60,466 bases of DNA from Candidatus Kuenenia stuttgartensis (GTDB taxonomy: Bacteria; Planctomycetota; Planctomycetia; Planctomycetales; Planctomycetaceae). The stretch covers positions 1 through 60,466 of the forward strand of contig CAMAVB010000009.1 in NCBI GenBank assembly GCA_945861465.1. The letters are read 5' to 3'. Below the pieces are notes generated by a model. The model did not search any database. It was given only the letters and a program-made list of their open reading frames with translations, and was not told the origin of the DNA. Both the position numbers and the translations under genes were made by a program. Positions 35,988-49,652 of this stretch are shown here, piece after piece (position 1 is the first letter of the stretch; each line of letters starts with the position of its first letter).

Positions 35988-36092
35988 TTAGGACTGAGAC
36001 AGAAATAAGTGGGGCACGATTTCATCGTGCCGGGCACGTTTAAAACGTGCCCCACGTCCCAAAGACGACAGTTATTTCTGCGCCGGTCCTTT
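35988..36092. mobile_element. MITE-like element, about 105 bp, plus orientation
   Basis: The ends AGGACTGAGACAGAAATAA and TTATTTCTGCGCCGGTCCTT are complementary apart from a few positions. The core GTGGGGCACGATT...CATCGTGCCGGGCACGTTT...AACGTGCCCCAC folds as two hairpins. It starts 17 bases after the ThuA stop and matches the copies at 17181-17281 (reverse) and 44668-44772. Confidence 0.85.
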
Positions 36093-36163
36093 ATACCGTG
36101 GTTTTTGTGAGCGCCTTGCGGCTCGATTTTGGTGTATCGGGACAGACTCCCGGGCCGCGCAAC

Positions 36164-36202
36164 AAAAAACCATCGGACAATCCGTGAGGTTTGTCCGATG
36201 GT
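36164..36202 (-). terminator. Rho-independent terminator after the HTH-receiver gene
   Basis: Read on the minus strand, a stem of 12 bases (ACCATCGGACAA...TTGTCCGATGGT) with a 10-base loop is followed directly by a run of six T. It lies 48 bases after the stop of the gene at 36250. On the plus strand a T-rich stretch follows as well, so it may also stop plus-strand transcripts from ThuA. Confidence 0.88.
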
Positions 36203-36249
36203 ATGTTTTTCTCGACGTGGTCAGATCGCCGAGGCTATCCGATGGTTTC

Positions 36250-36822
36250 TCAGGCCATCTGCTTTCGGCGGTTCACGAGTGTCCGAATACGTTCGGCGAG
36301 CAGAGCTGCGTCAAACGGTTTACGGAAGGTCTCACTGAACACCGAACGGTCAAAGCCGGAAGCGTTGTCATCGTCGCTGAGAAGACCGATCAGAACTGTG
36401 TCGCGGAATTCTGCATTCTTACGAAGGTTCTGAGCAATCATCAGCGCTTCTTCACGCCCCATGACAAAGTCCACCACCACACAGTCGGGGTGAATGGATT
36501 CTGCCTGGATACCAGCTTCAAAGCCACTGGCAGCTATTTCGATCTTAAAGTCGTCGTTGGAAATCATCTCGTTCAGACTCGTGCGAGTCATCAGATCTGA
36601 ACCAACAAGCAAAATCTTGCCCATTGCTTCGTCTTCCAGCTCGCCGAGAGGCATTCCGTGTTCCTTCAGGAAACGGATCAGATGTTCGCGAGGTATGCGT
36701 CTATCTTGTGAACCAGGAATTCGATAGCCTCGAAGTCGTCCGGAATCGAACCACTTCGAAACTGTACGTGGGGCAACTTTACAGATCTTAGCTACCTGAC
36801 CAGTAGTGAAGATCGTCTTCAT
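36250..36822 (-). CDS. Excisionase-type HTH fused to a receiver domain
   Basis: From ATG 36822 with GGAGAG at 8 bases the product is 190 aa. Residues 1-58 (MKTIFTTGQVAKICKVAPRTVSKWFDSGRLRGYRIPGSQDRRIPREHLIRFLKEHG) are a MerR/excisionase-like DNA-binding domain. Residues about 68-185 (GKILLVGSDLMTRTSLNEMI... CVVVDFVMGREEALMIAQNLRK ... FRKPFDAALLAERI) are a receiver domain with the phosphoacceptor Asp in VVVDF and the conserved Lys in FRKPF. The usual acidic pair after strand 1 is reduced to a single D (LLVGSD). No kinase gene is adjacent, so its input is unknown. A terminator follows at 36164-36202. Confidence 0.85.
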   Translation of the reverse strand: MKTIFTTGQVAKICKVAPRTVSKWFDSGRLRGYRIPGSQDRRIPREHLIRFLKEHGMPLGELEDEAMGKILLVGSDLMTRTSLNEMISNDDFKIEIAASGFEAGIQAESIHPDCVVVDFVMGREEALMIAQNLRKNAEFRDTVLIGLLSDDDNASGFDRSVFSETFRKPFDAALLAERIRTLVNRRKQMA

Positions 36823-37607
36823 GGGCGGGCTCTCCAATCAGTTCTCACTGCACCATCCGAAATCCCGTCCTAGGAATCCGGATCGTCATCACCCTGATGT
36901 TTTGCTCTGGTCGAATTCCTCGAAAGAAATTCACTGTCGTGACAGCCAAAACAGAACGCGGGTCCAGAATGATGACAGGGGTCGTTTTTTTGGATTGCGT
37001 GCGGAGCAATCCCGTGCCTGCACAAGGCACTGGGGCGCAATTCACTCTGTACCACCACCTGAATGATGGACAGCGACCTTCTCCGGACATCCCTGCCGTG
37101 ACGGTCAGACACTGAATTGCCCCCCGGCGAATCAGTCTATTGTGCTTCCTGGCCTCCCCATGGTGACCACACCGAAGTGTGATCACCGCCACAACAGGAT
37201 GACAATCGCCTGCTTTATGTTCGTCGTTTCGATGGGAACGACTTTAGGATCTTTGACTGACCTGCAACAACTGCCAGAAACAATGTGCATGCAGCCTGCA
37301 CCGATTAAGCATCGAAGACGCCCCGTGTTCGGTTTTCAGTTTTCAGTTTGAGGTTTTCGGATGAAAGCGAGAAGATCGACGTCGCGAGCACAATCGGTAT
37401 GCATCAACTCGTTCCGAGGCTCCAGCCTCGGAACGCACTGTCCGGAGGCTCCAGCCTCCTGCTCTGCGGCTCATTCGTCGCATCGCGAACTCGCGAGGCA
37501 GGAGCCTCGAACGCTGTGCGTTCCAGGGCTGGAGCCCCGGAACGAGATTTGCCACCTTTCCCTCTGAAAACCGAAAACTTCAAACCGAAAACCAGCGGCA
37601 CGGCGTG
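36823..37607. repeat. Spacer with CTGGAGCC-type palindromes
   Basis: The left half (36823-37300) holds no supported gene. At 37408-37550 several hairpins are stacked: GTTCCGAGGCTCCAGCCTCG self-pairs, GGAGGCTCCAGCCTCC self-pairs, and GTTCCAGGGCTGGAGCCCCG self-pairs, with an outer AGGAGCCTCGAAC piece. The cluster starts about 60 bases before the smc stop region on the minus side and looks like another dispersed repeat family. Confidence 0.6.
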
Positions 37608-40600
37608 CTACGCGGCCTTCAACTTGTTTACTGCCGCGTTGAAATTTCCGTGTTCGTCGACGTCTTCGAATCGCAGCGAAAGACGTCGGGAGATTCCGGA
37701 TTCTTCCATTGTGACACCGTACAACACGTCCGTGACGGCCATCGTCGGCTTGCGGTGCGTGATCATGATGAACTGTGTGTTTTGCTGGAATTCCCGCAAC
37801 ACATTCACAAACCGGCCAATATTGCCATCATCCAGAGCCGCATCGACTTCATCCAGAATGCAGAACGGACTCGTACGACTCTTGAAAATTGACAGCAGCA
37901 GCGCGACCGCCGTCAGCGTCTTTTCACCACCACTCAAAAGTGAAATGCTGCGAAGTTCTTTGCCCGGCGGACGCGCGACAACGTCGATCGAACATTCCAG
38001 CACATCGTCCGGATCCTCAAGAATCAGATCAGCCTCGCCACCACCGAACAGCTTGCGGAACAGCTCCCTGAAGAACCCCCGAATCGTTTCAAACGATTCG
38101 AGAAACATGCGGCGGCTTTCCACATTGATCCGTCGCACAATGTCGCTCAGAGCATCGCGGGCCGCTTCCAGATCCGTCAACTGTGTATGCAGTCGTTGAA
38201 ATCGTGTTTCCAGGTCAATCAGGTTATCCAGGCTTTCTGTACCGACATTGCCGACTTTTCGCAGCTGACGACGCAGTCGTTCAACCCGCCGATCTATCTC
38301 GCCTCGCATCTCTGTATACTGCGTCGGATCGGCGATGATGCTCTGATGCATCTCTTGAAACAATGGAGTCTCCGCTGCCGGCGTGATCGACGTCATTTTC
38401 TGCGGCTGATCAGCCTCTGCTTCATGCTCGTTATCACTGCCTGCTGCACTGGCATCTCGCTGCAGCCAGATGGCCACAGCCGAACGGCCAGCCGCAACGG
38501 CCTCGCGGACTTCGATCTGAAATTCTTCACGGATCCGAGCAGCGCTGGTGGTCAATTGATGATCGATGCTGCGCACCTGGAGTTCGGTCTCATGGTGCCG
38601 TGATTCATGCTGGCGGCAGGTGTCACGAATCTGAGTCTCCGCTGAAGATGCGGCATTTCGATTGATGCGCAGCAGGTTGCGGGCACCGGTGCGGTGGTGA
38701 ACGTCGGTCGCAAGCTGTTCGTCGTTGACGCTCAGTTCGGCAACCTCTGCCGAAGCATTCAATTTGGCGATGAGCAGATCGCGTTGACGTTCAGTCGCAG
38801 CGGTTAAGCGGCGATCGGCTTCCTGCTGCTGCAATTGACGCTGCTCAAGATCTTCGCGCACACGTTCGACCGCTTCCTGAAGTCCCAGCAGGCGTTCTTC
38901 CGAACGTGTGAGTTCCAGACTTGCAGCCGTGCGATCCCGGTCGATGGCTTCGAGTTCGTGCTGACGGTTGTGCTGTTCATCGTTACGTTCGGCGATATGT
39001 TCCTGCCGCTGCAGCAACAGAGCCTCGCCCGACTGATGCTGATGTTCAGCAAATTCAATCTGCACGGCCAGATCCGCGATTTCATCGGCCAGTTGCTGTG
39101 CCTGTGCTGCGAGAAGATCAGCCTGCCGCTGAGCTTCTTTTAACTGCCGACTCTGTTCAGCCACCAGTTGTTCTGCGGTCCGCGCCTGACTGACGTGCTC
39201 GTTCACCTTCGAGCGAGTCTGAGACAACTGATCATCCGTAGACACGATATTCTGACTCAGCGAACGCAGCATCAGTTCGCGTTGTGCGATTTCGTGCTCC
39301 AGGCGATGGAGTTCGTTCCGCAGCCGCCGCAGTTCGCTCTTACGCGACAGCAGCGCCGATTCATTCCGTACCGTTCCTGCGAAGAGTGTGCCGTCGCTTT
39401 CAATCAGCTCTCCCTGCAGCGTGACAAATCGGCAATGACCCTCAGTGAGCGAATGCAGTCGCAGCGCGACCGCCAGGGTTTCTACGACCCATGTGTCAGC
39501 CAGCAGGTGACTGGCCAGGGTGGACATGGATTGTGGTGGTCGCGCAAGTCCGTCGGCTCGACCCACGACGCCTGGCTGTCCAAACAGCACGGGCGGGGCC
39601 GTTTCTCCCTGGGAGAACACAGATCGAATCACTGGACTTTCAACCCGCGGATCGTGCCACGTCACCTGCATCGGATCGGACGCGCCCGCTGCGGCCAGCA
39701 AACTTTCAATCGAATCGCCACTGGACCGAGACGACGGTTTTTCACGTCCCCACCACGAACTGGCTTGCCGTGCCATGTCGGAATCAGTGCCCGCGCCCTC
39801 GGCCCACATGTTGTCATCATTTCGTCGCAGACTGCCGCGCAGCTCGCCAAGATCGCCGTTTGCCACATCTGTGTTTTCGATGGAAATGAACCCGACGCGG
39901 TCTGTAATTCGACAACGCCCGGAATTCAGGTACTCGATCAGTGGCTTCATTTGAGTCACGACCAGCAATTGAGCGCGCCCCGACAACGCGACTTCCAGCA
40001 GTGCGGCATTTTCCATATCGACGTCAAGCAGGTCAGCCACGCTGCCGCAAATCAGATTCCACGGTGCCGAATCTGCTTCGTTGGCGCGTCGCAGAATTTC
40101 CCGCACGCCGATGCCAAAGCCTTCCTGACGATCTTCCAGATCTTCCAGTACGGCGCGGCGCGCGACCTGCGCACTGCGGTGCTCGCGAAGTTCCGCCAGC
40201 GACTGCTGCGACTGGCTGCGTTCGGTCACTAGCTGCTCGCGACTGCGAATCAGACTGTCGGCGTCGCTTTCAACCTGCTGCAAAGTCTGCTGCACCTGGA
40301 TTAACGACACTTCGAGCTCCGGCATCTTCCCCTGCCACGCGGTAATCTCTTCGTGCAGCAATGAGGACTGTGTTTCCAGTGTGTCGCGTCGCTTTTCCGC
40401 TGACTGATGCAATGCCCGCAGATTGCTGAGGGTGGACGTGGCCTCAGAATTCAGCCGCACCTGCTGCATGAGTTCATGGCGCGCCGTCTCAATGTTCTCG
40501 CGCGCAGCTGCCAACGCCTGGTGCAGTGCCGCGACCTGATCGTCTCGCGAAACCATCGCGGTCCGATGACGATCAAAGGCCGCGCGTTCCTGGGTGAGCA

Positions 40601-41630
40601 CAGTACCCAGATGGACTTGTTCCGCGACTGCTTCCGTCACGCGATTCTGCATCAGATTCTGCTGACGGATCAGACGCTGCAGGTCAGACTTCAGTTCTTC
40701 CTCTCGAGCGGCCTGATGGCGAACGGTCGATTCCAGACTGGCAATCCGGCTGCGAACATCACTCCGCCGCCGTTCGACTTCGCGCAACTGGTCATCGACT
40801 TCAGCTAATGCGGCATCGGCTGCAATCACCTGAGATTCTGCCTCAGCCTGCTTTTGCCGCAGATCCAGTAACGTGGCGGCGGATTCCTGCATCTGGCCCT
40901 GCAGCAGATCGCGATGAGTCGACTCACGACGAAAATCGTCTGCCGCCAGGCCGACCCATAACTGTTCGAGTTCCGTGGAAATCGAGCGAAAGCGGGATGC
41001 ACGCTGGGCCTGAGTCCGCACGGTGCTGACCTGCGTTTCGACTTCATCCACGAGATCGGAAAGCCGGACCAGGTTCTGTTCCACCCGTTCCAGTCGCTTG
41101 AGCGCCTCAGTCCGCTTCTGCTTAAAGCGGCTGATGCCTGCGGCTTCTTCAAAGATCAACCGACGATTGGCGGCGTTGGACTGCAGAATCTGATCGACGC
41201 GGCCCTGTTCAATGATGCAGTATGTCGCGGCCCCTGCGCCCGTGCCGACAAAGAGTTCACGCACGTCTTTCAAGCGGGCCGTTTGGCGATTGATCAGGTA
41301 TTCTGAATCCCCGGACTGCCAAATGCGACGGCCAACGGAAACTTCATCCTGATCCAGCGGGATAAAACGCGTCTTGTTGTCGAAGGTCAGCGTGGCTTCG
41401 GCAAATTGTGATCCCGTACGGCTGGCCGAGCCGTTGAAGATCACGTCCGTCATGTCTTTCCCGCGGAGACTCTTCGCGCTCTGGTCACCCAGAATCCACT
41501 TGATCGAGTCCACGACATTGCTCTTTCCGCTCCCGTTCGGACCAACAACACCGGTGATTCCCGATGCAAAGTCAAAACTGGTGCGGTCGGCGAAACTCTT
41601 GAATCCGAAGAGTTCAAGCGACTTGAGCAT
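37608..41630 (-). CDS. smc: Chromosome segregation protein SMC
   Basis: SMC forms the ATP-driven condensin-like ring with ScpA/ScpB that organises the chromosome. The 1340-aa product starts [21 protein letters not shown] with Walker [10 protein letters not shown] at about 34-42, then [17 protein letters not shown] opening a long coiled coil. A hinge with [24 protein letters not shown] lies in the middle, around 500-760, followed by the returning coil. The C-terminal head carries the signature [19 protein letters not shown] and Walker [17 protein letters not shown]. At 1340 aa it is longer than the usual 1150-1200; extra length lies near the hinge ([30 protein letters not shown]) and in the distal coil. 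It is the single long minus-strand gene of this region. Confidence 0.95.
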   Translation of the reverse strand: MLKSLELFGFKSFADRTSFDFASGITGVVGPNGSGKSNVVDSIKWILGDQSAKSLRGKDMTDVIFNGSASRTGSQFAEATLTFDNKTRFIPLDQDEVSVGRRIWQSGDSEYLINRQTARLKDVRELFVGTGAGAATYCIIEQGRVDQILQSNAANRRLIFEEAAGISRFKQKRTEALKRLERVEQNLVRLSDLVDEVETQVSTVRTQAQRASRFRSISTELEQLWVGLAADDFRRESTHRDLLQGQMQESAATLLDLRQKQAEAESQVIAADAALAEVDDQLREVERRRSDVRSRIASLESTVRHQAAREEELKSDLQRLIRQQNLMQNRVTEAVAEQVHLGTVLTQERAAFDRHRTAMVSRDDQVAALHQALAAARENIETARHELMQQVRLNSEATSTLSNLRALHQSAEKRRDTLETQSSLLHEEITAWQGKMPELEVSLIQVQQTLQQVESDADSLIRSREQLVTERSQSQQSLAELREHRSAQVARRAVLEDLEDRQEGFGIGVREILRRANEADSAPWNLICGSVADLLDVDMENAALLEVALSGRAQLLVVTQMKPLIEYLNSGRCRITDRVGFISIENTDVANGDLGELRGSLRRNDDNMWAEGAGTDSDMARQASSWWGREKPSSRSSGDSIESLLAAAGASDPMQVTWHDPRVESPVIRSVFSQGETAPPVLFGQPGVVGRADGLARPPQSMSTLASHLLADTWVVETLAVALRLHSLTEGHCRFVTLQGELIESDGTLFAGTVRNESALLSRKSELRRLRNELHRLEHEIAQRELMLRSLSQNIVSTDDQLSQTRSKVNEHVSQARTAEQLVAEQSRQLKEAQRQADLLAAQAQQLADEIADLAVQIEFAEHQHQSGEALLLQRQEHIAERNDEQHNRQHELEAIDRDRTAASLELTRSEERLLGLQEAVERVREDLEQRQLQQQEADRRLTAATERQRDLLIAKLNASAEVAELSVNDEQLATDVHHRTGARNLLRINRNAASSAETQIRDTCRQHESRHHETELQVRSIDHQLTTSAARIREEFQIEVREAVAAGRSAVAIWLQRDASAAGSDNEHEAEADQPQKMTSITPAAETPLFQEMHQSIIADPTQYTEMRGEIDRRVERLRRQLRKVGNVGTESLDNLIDLETRFQRLHTQLTDLEAARDALSDIVRRINVESRRMFLESFETIRGFFRELFRKLFGGGEADLILEDPDDVLECSIDVVARPPGKELRSISLLSGGEKTLTAVALLLSIFKSRTSPFCILDEVDAALDDGNIGRFVNVLREFQQNTQFIMITHRKPTMAVTDVLYGVTMEESGISRRLSLRFEDVDEHGNFNAAVNKLKAA

Positions 41631-41767
41631 GAAACCAAATCCCTGATACTTTCCTGTTCGAAACGTAGCTCAGTCGCTCCGCGACTGTGATTCCCCGGCT
41701 GTCATCTGGTGATGCCCTTTAACGTCGAATTAATATACTGCGAGCGGTGAGAATTGGTGAATTCCTT

Positions 41768-41841
41768 CGGCGAGCGGGGGATGTCAATCCCCTGATTGTG
41801 GACGCAAACAGAATCAGGGGACTCACGTCCCCCGCTCGCCG
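41768..41841. repeat. 74-bp palindrome with GGCGAGCGG ends
   Basis: CGGCGAGCGGGGGATGTCAA at the left pairs with the complementary segment ending CGTCCCCCGCTCGCCG at 41841, with one or two mismatches, around a short loop. The GGCGAGCGG tips match those of the BIME family, suggesting a common cleavage or recognition end, although the interior differs. It sits in the spacer between the starts/stops of smc and the FlgI-like gene. Confidence 0.75.
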
Positions 41842-41881
41842 ATCGCAGCCTCAGTCCAGCCCCGCGCGAAGAAGAATTGCT

Positions 41882-44227
41882 TCACTTCTTTGCACCGCCG
41901 AACGGATGCTTCAGGCGTTCTGCGATCCTTGCACCGAAACCGGCCATGCCGCCTTTCATTGCCGTCATATCCACAGATTCTGGTTCGAACATTTCCAGTT
42001 CTGCTTCAGACTCGGATTCTGTGGATGCGGAACCAGTCAGTTTTCCTGTCTGCCCCGTCGGCTCGTTCATTGCCTGAGTTTCGACTGCGTCAGAACCCGA
42101 GTCCACATCTGACTCCGGGTCCGCACTGTCAGCCTCTCCAAGGTCAGCGTCCCTGTCATAGTCCGCGTCGGTGGAGGCAGCTGGATTCGCGGGATCCGGC
42201 TTCCTGCCGGATGGAGTCTTCGCGTCTTCCTTCGCGTCCTGTTTCTGGACGTCGTCGAAATTCAGGTTCGAAAGCTTTTCTTCTGTTTCGTTCTCACGAA
42301 GTTCTTCTTCATCCAGTTCGTCAAACATTCCCGGAAGCTGTCGAGTGCTTCCAATCTGTTTGCCATTTGCATCGTCCGCTGCGTCTGAGTCGTCCGCTTC
42401 TTCTGAGTCCTCTGGTTGTCCGTCCGTCAGATACATCCGACCGGCCTGCGGCATTCGATCGATTCCGAACTGCCCGACAAAGTTGTGCTGCTGTTCGGCT
42501 TCGATCAGCAATTGCACGATGTCCGGATACGTTGCACCGAGTTCTCCACAGGCTCGGATGACATCCACAATGCGATTTGAAACGCGCTGTCGCTGCGGCT
42601 CTTCGTTCACCTTGTACAGGATCACATCGACTTCATGTTCGCCTATGTCTCCCTTGACCCTGATATGTCGTCCGGCGTTCAATACAGCGGGAAGTTGCAG
42701 TTCCTGCTCAGGACCAAAGACCACCACTTCCGGCGAACGACGACGCGTCACATGCACCATCGCTTCACCCGGAGAATCAATGACGTGCATCCGAAACCGG
42801 CTGTCAAAGGCGACCGGACTCAGCCAAGGATCACGCGGATCAAGTTCTTTGAGCGCTCGGAATGCCCCGTATCGCGTTTCCAGAGAACTGGAATCCATCA
42901 GTTCGCGCAGGGCAAGGATCGAATCTGCATCGTCGATGACAGACATGGCGACAAATGCATACACGCGGAACGCCGGTTGATCTCGTGCTGCGTCTTTGAG
43001 GACCGGGATCCCTGATGCGTCGCCCAGATAGGCCAACGCCTGAGCTGCCTGGAACTGCACTTCAAAGTCAGTTGATTCCAGCGCGTCTTTCAGGAACGGA
43101 ATCCCACTGTCACCGATGGCTTCCAACTGCAGCGCCGCCGCCTGAGCTTTGTCCGGATCCATCAGGTCGCGTGCCAGTCTTTCGATCCGGATGCGCCGCG
43201 CAACCTCGGTCTCGTTGAAGGCAATACTGCGGATGACTGCCTGATAACGCGGGAAGTTATTGATGTATCGAGGATGCACTTTCAAACTGATCAGGTCGTC
43301 CTGCTTCGCGACCGCGCAGGGAATCTTCTGGCCGAAATTGTTGTAGCGGTTAAAGCGTTCTGAAACGGCATCCGCGATACGCTTGCTGTTACGAAAACCC
43401 TTCTTCTCACGACGCAGGACAATACTGAGATCCCGCTCCGTCCGTGAAATCGCGCCGCCGGGAATTGTGCCGTACATGAGTTCGCCCTGACGTTCTTCCG
43501 GCGATCCTTTAACGCCCAGATTGGTCAGAATCGCACCGCCCGCCACGGCATATTCATGGCCCTTTAACGCGCCGCGTCCTTCGACATTCGCTTCCTCGAA
43601 CAGTCGTGTTTCCAGAAGATAGCCACCTTTCAGGCTCGTGGCTTTGGCTTGTGGCGGAATCGCGATGCGCACGTCGAATCGCTGACCTTTTGTGACCATC
43701 GCCGGCAAGTAAGCTGTGACCACCACCAGGGCTGTGTCCTGCGACGCCAGAATGCGTTTGCCGTCCTTGACGTTTCGCCGAGACATCTCGTTCTGAAGCT
43801 GTGTGCGAGAGGCAGACGGCGACGGATCGCCACCAGTGCCATTCAGCCCCGTGACCAGTCCCACGCCACGGAGCGTGATGATCGTGTTTCCCTGAACACT
43901 CATGTATTCAGAGAGCATCGGTGTCTTGATGCTGGTGCCAAAGTCGTCATCGTCTTCTTCCAGTTTTGATTTCGCCGATTTTTTCTTGTCCTTCTCCTTG
44001 TCCTTCTCGTCGTCGTCGGCTTCCCGCTCTTTGTCACTTCCGAACCGATCCGCCAGCATCGCTGCGCCGGGCATGGACATCAATCCGGCAGCACAGCCGC
44101 AAAGCAACGTGGACAACAACATGCAGGCGACGGGCGCTGCCAGTCCGGATTTCCCTTTGCTGCGAGCGCCGGGCCGCGAGTGAGGCGGTCCCTGATTTGA
44201 TTCAGAGTTCAGCAAAGGCCGTGACAT
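41882..44227 (-). CDS. FlgI-like P-ring domain lipoprotein with HEAT repeats and acidic tail
   Basis: FlgI builds the flagellar P ring. From ATG 44227 the 781-aa protein has a lipobox LLSTLLCGCAAG at about 43-54, so it is a lipoprotein rather than a plain exported FlgI. After an acidic and Lys-rich linker, MLSEYMSVQGNTIITLRGVGLVTGLNGTGGDPSPS (about 100-134) matches the FlgI start, continuing through DTALVVVTAYLPAMVTKGQRFDVRI. Residues about 330-440 (DPDKAQAAALQLEAIGDSGIPFLKDALESTDFEVQFQAAQALAYLGD) are HEAT/Armadillo-like repeats. The last 150 residues are very acidic and likely disordered. The usual FlgI partners are not in the window. It may be a flagellar part or an unrelated envelope protein using the fold. 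Confidence 0.8.
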   Translation of the reverse strand: MSRPLLNSESNQGPPHSRPGARSKGKSGLAAPVACMLLSTLLCGCAAGLMSMPGAAMLADRFGSDKEREADDDEKDKEKDKKKSAKSKLEEDDDDFGTSIKTPMLSEYMSVQGNTIITLRGVGLVTGLNGTGGDPSPSASRTQLQNEMSRRNVKDGKRILASQDTALVVVTAYLPAMVTKGQRFDVRIAIPPQAKATSLKGGYLLETRLFEEANVEGRGALKGHEYAVAGGAILTNLGVKGSPEERQGELMYGTIPGGAISRTERDLSIVLRREKKGFRNSKRIADAVSERFNRYNNFGQKIPCAVAKQDDLISLKVHPRYINNFPRYQAVIRSIAFNETEVARRIRIERLARDLMDPDKAQAAALQLEAIGDSGIPFLKDALESTDFEVQFQAAQALAYLGDASGIPVLKDAARDQPAFRVYAFVAMSVIDDADSILALRELMDSSSLETRYGAFRALKELDPRDPWLSPVAFDSRFRMHVIDSPGEAMVHVTRRRSPEVVVFGPEQELQLPAVLNAGRHIRVKGDIGEHEVDVILYKVNEEPQRQRVSNRIVDVIRACGELGATYPDIVQLLIEAEQQHNFVGQFGIDRMPQAGRMYLTDGQPEDSEEADDSDAADDANGKQIGSTRQLPGMFDELDEEELRENETEEKLSNLNFDDVQKQDAKEDAKTPSGRKPDPANPAASTDADYDRDADLGEADSADPESDVDSGSDAVETQAMNEPTGQTGKLTGSASTESESEAELEMFEPESVDMTAMKGGMAGFGARIAERLKHPFGGAKK

Positions 44228-44667
44228 GATCGAGCTCCAACTGCATTCGGCATTCAGATTCATCGGTCGCGGTGGGTGGACAGCCCCGAAGCTGTCGGTC
44301 TGATTGGAAAGACCAACTTCGTTGGAACCGCGATTGTCGTCGATATCTCAGTGGGATGAACCGGACATCGACCTTTAGAATCTGTGTCGCCGGAATGCGG
44401 CTACAAAACAATTTGACGCTGGAAACGATACTATGTCCGGATTTCCCGCGTCAATGGCCGTCAGCCGCTGCTCAATGCGTGAGTCACTGCGATTTTCACA
44501 TGCCGTGTTCCATCCGGCAGGAAATGCAGTCAACCCAGCCTCGCCTGCAAAGAGCCACCAACGCGGCACCAGCCAAACCGGCAGAATCTGCACGTTTGGC
44601 AGTGAGAACACATGACTTGTTGAGAGTCGGTCGCTCAGCATCTTATCCAGCGGCAAGCCGCAGGGCG

Positions 44668-44772
44668 TTAGGACTGAGACAGAAATCAGTGGGGCACGAT
44701 TCCATCGTGCCGAGCACGTTATCAACGTGCTCCACGTCCGGAAGACGACAGCTATTTCTGCGCCGGTCCTTA
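44668..44772. mobile_element. MITE-like element, third copy
   Basis: It matches the copies at 17181 and 35988: AGGACTGAGACAGAAATCAG at the left, two internal hairpins around GGCACGAT...ATCGTGCC and GAGCACGTT...AACGTGCTC, and CTATTTCTGCGCCGGTCCTT at the right. Its right end touches the next element. Confidence 0.85.
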
Positions 44773-44902
44773 GCGGTCTGTTGATTTAGTGATTCAAGTA
44801 GGGTGTGTGCAGCGCCAGCAGAACACACCAGTTTCTTACGTTTTTCCAAAATGGTGCGTTGCGCTCCGCTTCACGCACCCTACGATTAAGTCAACAACCG
44901 GC
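44772..44902. mobile_element. Second copy of the AGCGGTCTGTTGA element, with nested hairpin
   Basis: The left end AGCGGTCTGTTGA is identical to that at 3064. The right end (AGTCAACAACCGGCT near 44888-44902) is a degraded complement. Between them GTAGGGTGTGTG...CACGCACCCTAC forms its own hairpin with GGTGCGTTGCGCTCCGCTTC, suggesting one element inside another. Confidence 0.6.
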
Positions 44903-45165
44903 TCGCCCACGGTTCAATGGCGCTCTGCATTCAGTTTACGCCCATTGCACGCAAGTTCCGCAGTGGTGCCCGTGATCGAGTGCCCTGGCTGCGTGCCAAA
45001 CTGAGAAAAACGATCCGAATCACCGTAAAACATGTCTGAGGATTTCCCGTTGGTTGACTGCCGGAGGTACCCTACATCCGCAGCTTCGAAGGACCGCAAG
45101 GCTGCCGCCTGCCGCTCGCCCTTTTTTCAGAACCAACAACCCGTATCTCGCGTCGCACTGAATTG

Positions 45166-49452
<4,287 letters not shown>

Positions 49453-49652
49453 CGCGATGGTTGCGCGGTCGCACTTCTCCGGTGCCCGGTTTGGGCAGGC
49501 ACGGTCGGGTGACCTGAGACGCATTAGTAGGCTGGTTCGCATCTCCTTTGTGTGGCTTCCAACTTCGATTCTCGCTAAACTGGCAGGACGCAGCAAGATC
49601 GACCATATTGAAGTCAGCCTGCCCACTTGAACGCCAGGATGGAACAACAGAG

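Larger units (their letters stand above)
44228..45165. other. Spacer with two adjacent MITE-like elements
   Basis: The left part (44228-44640) has no supported gene. The right part holds the elements listed at 44668-44772 and 44772-44902. At 45108-45128 lies a REP-like fragment (CTGCCGCTCGCCC). The promoter of hrpA lies in 44910-45160; no motif pair was chosen. Confidence 0.5.

Noticed and set aside
39168-40232. Plus-strand 354-codon open frame
   Set aside because: It lies wholly inside smc on the other strand and reads as low-information sequence; smc is certain from its motifs.
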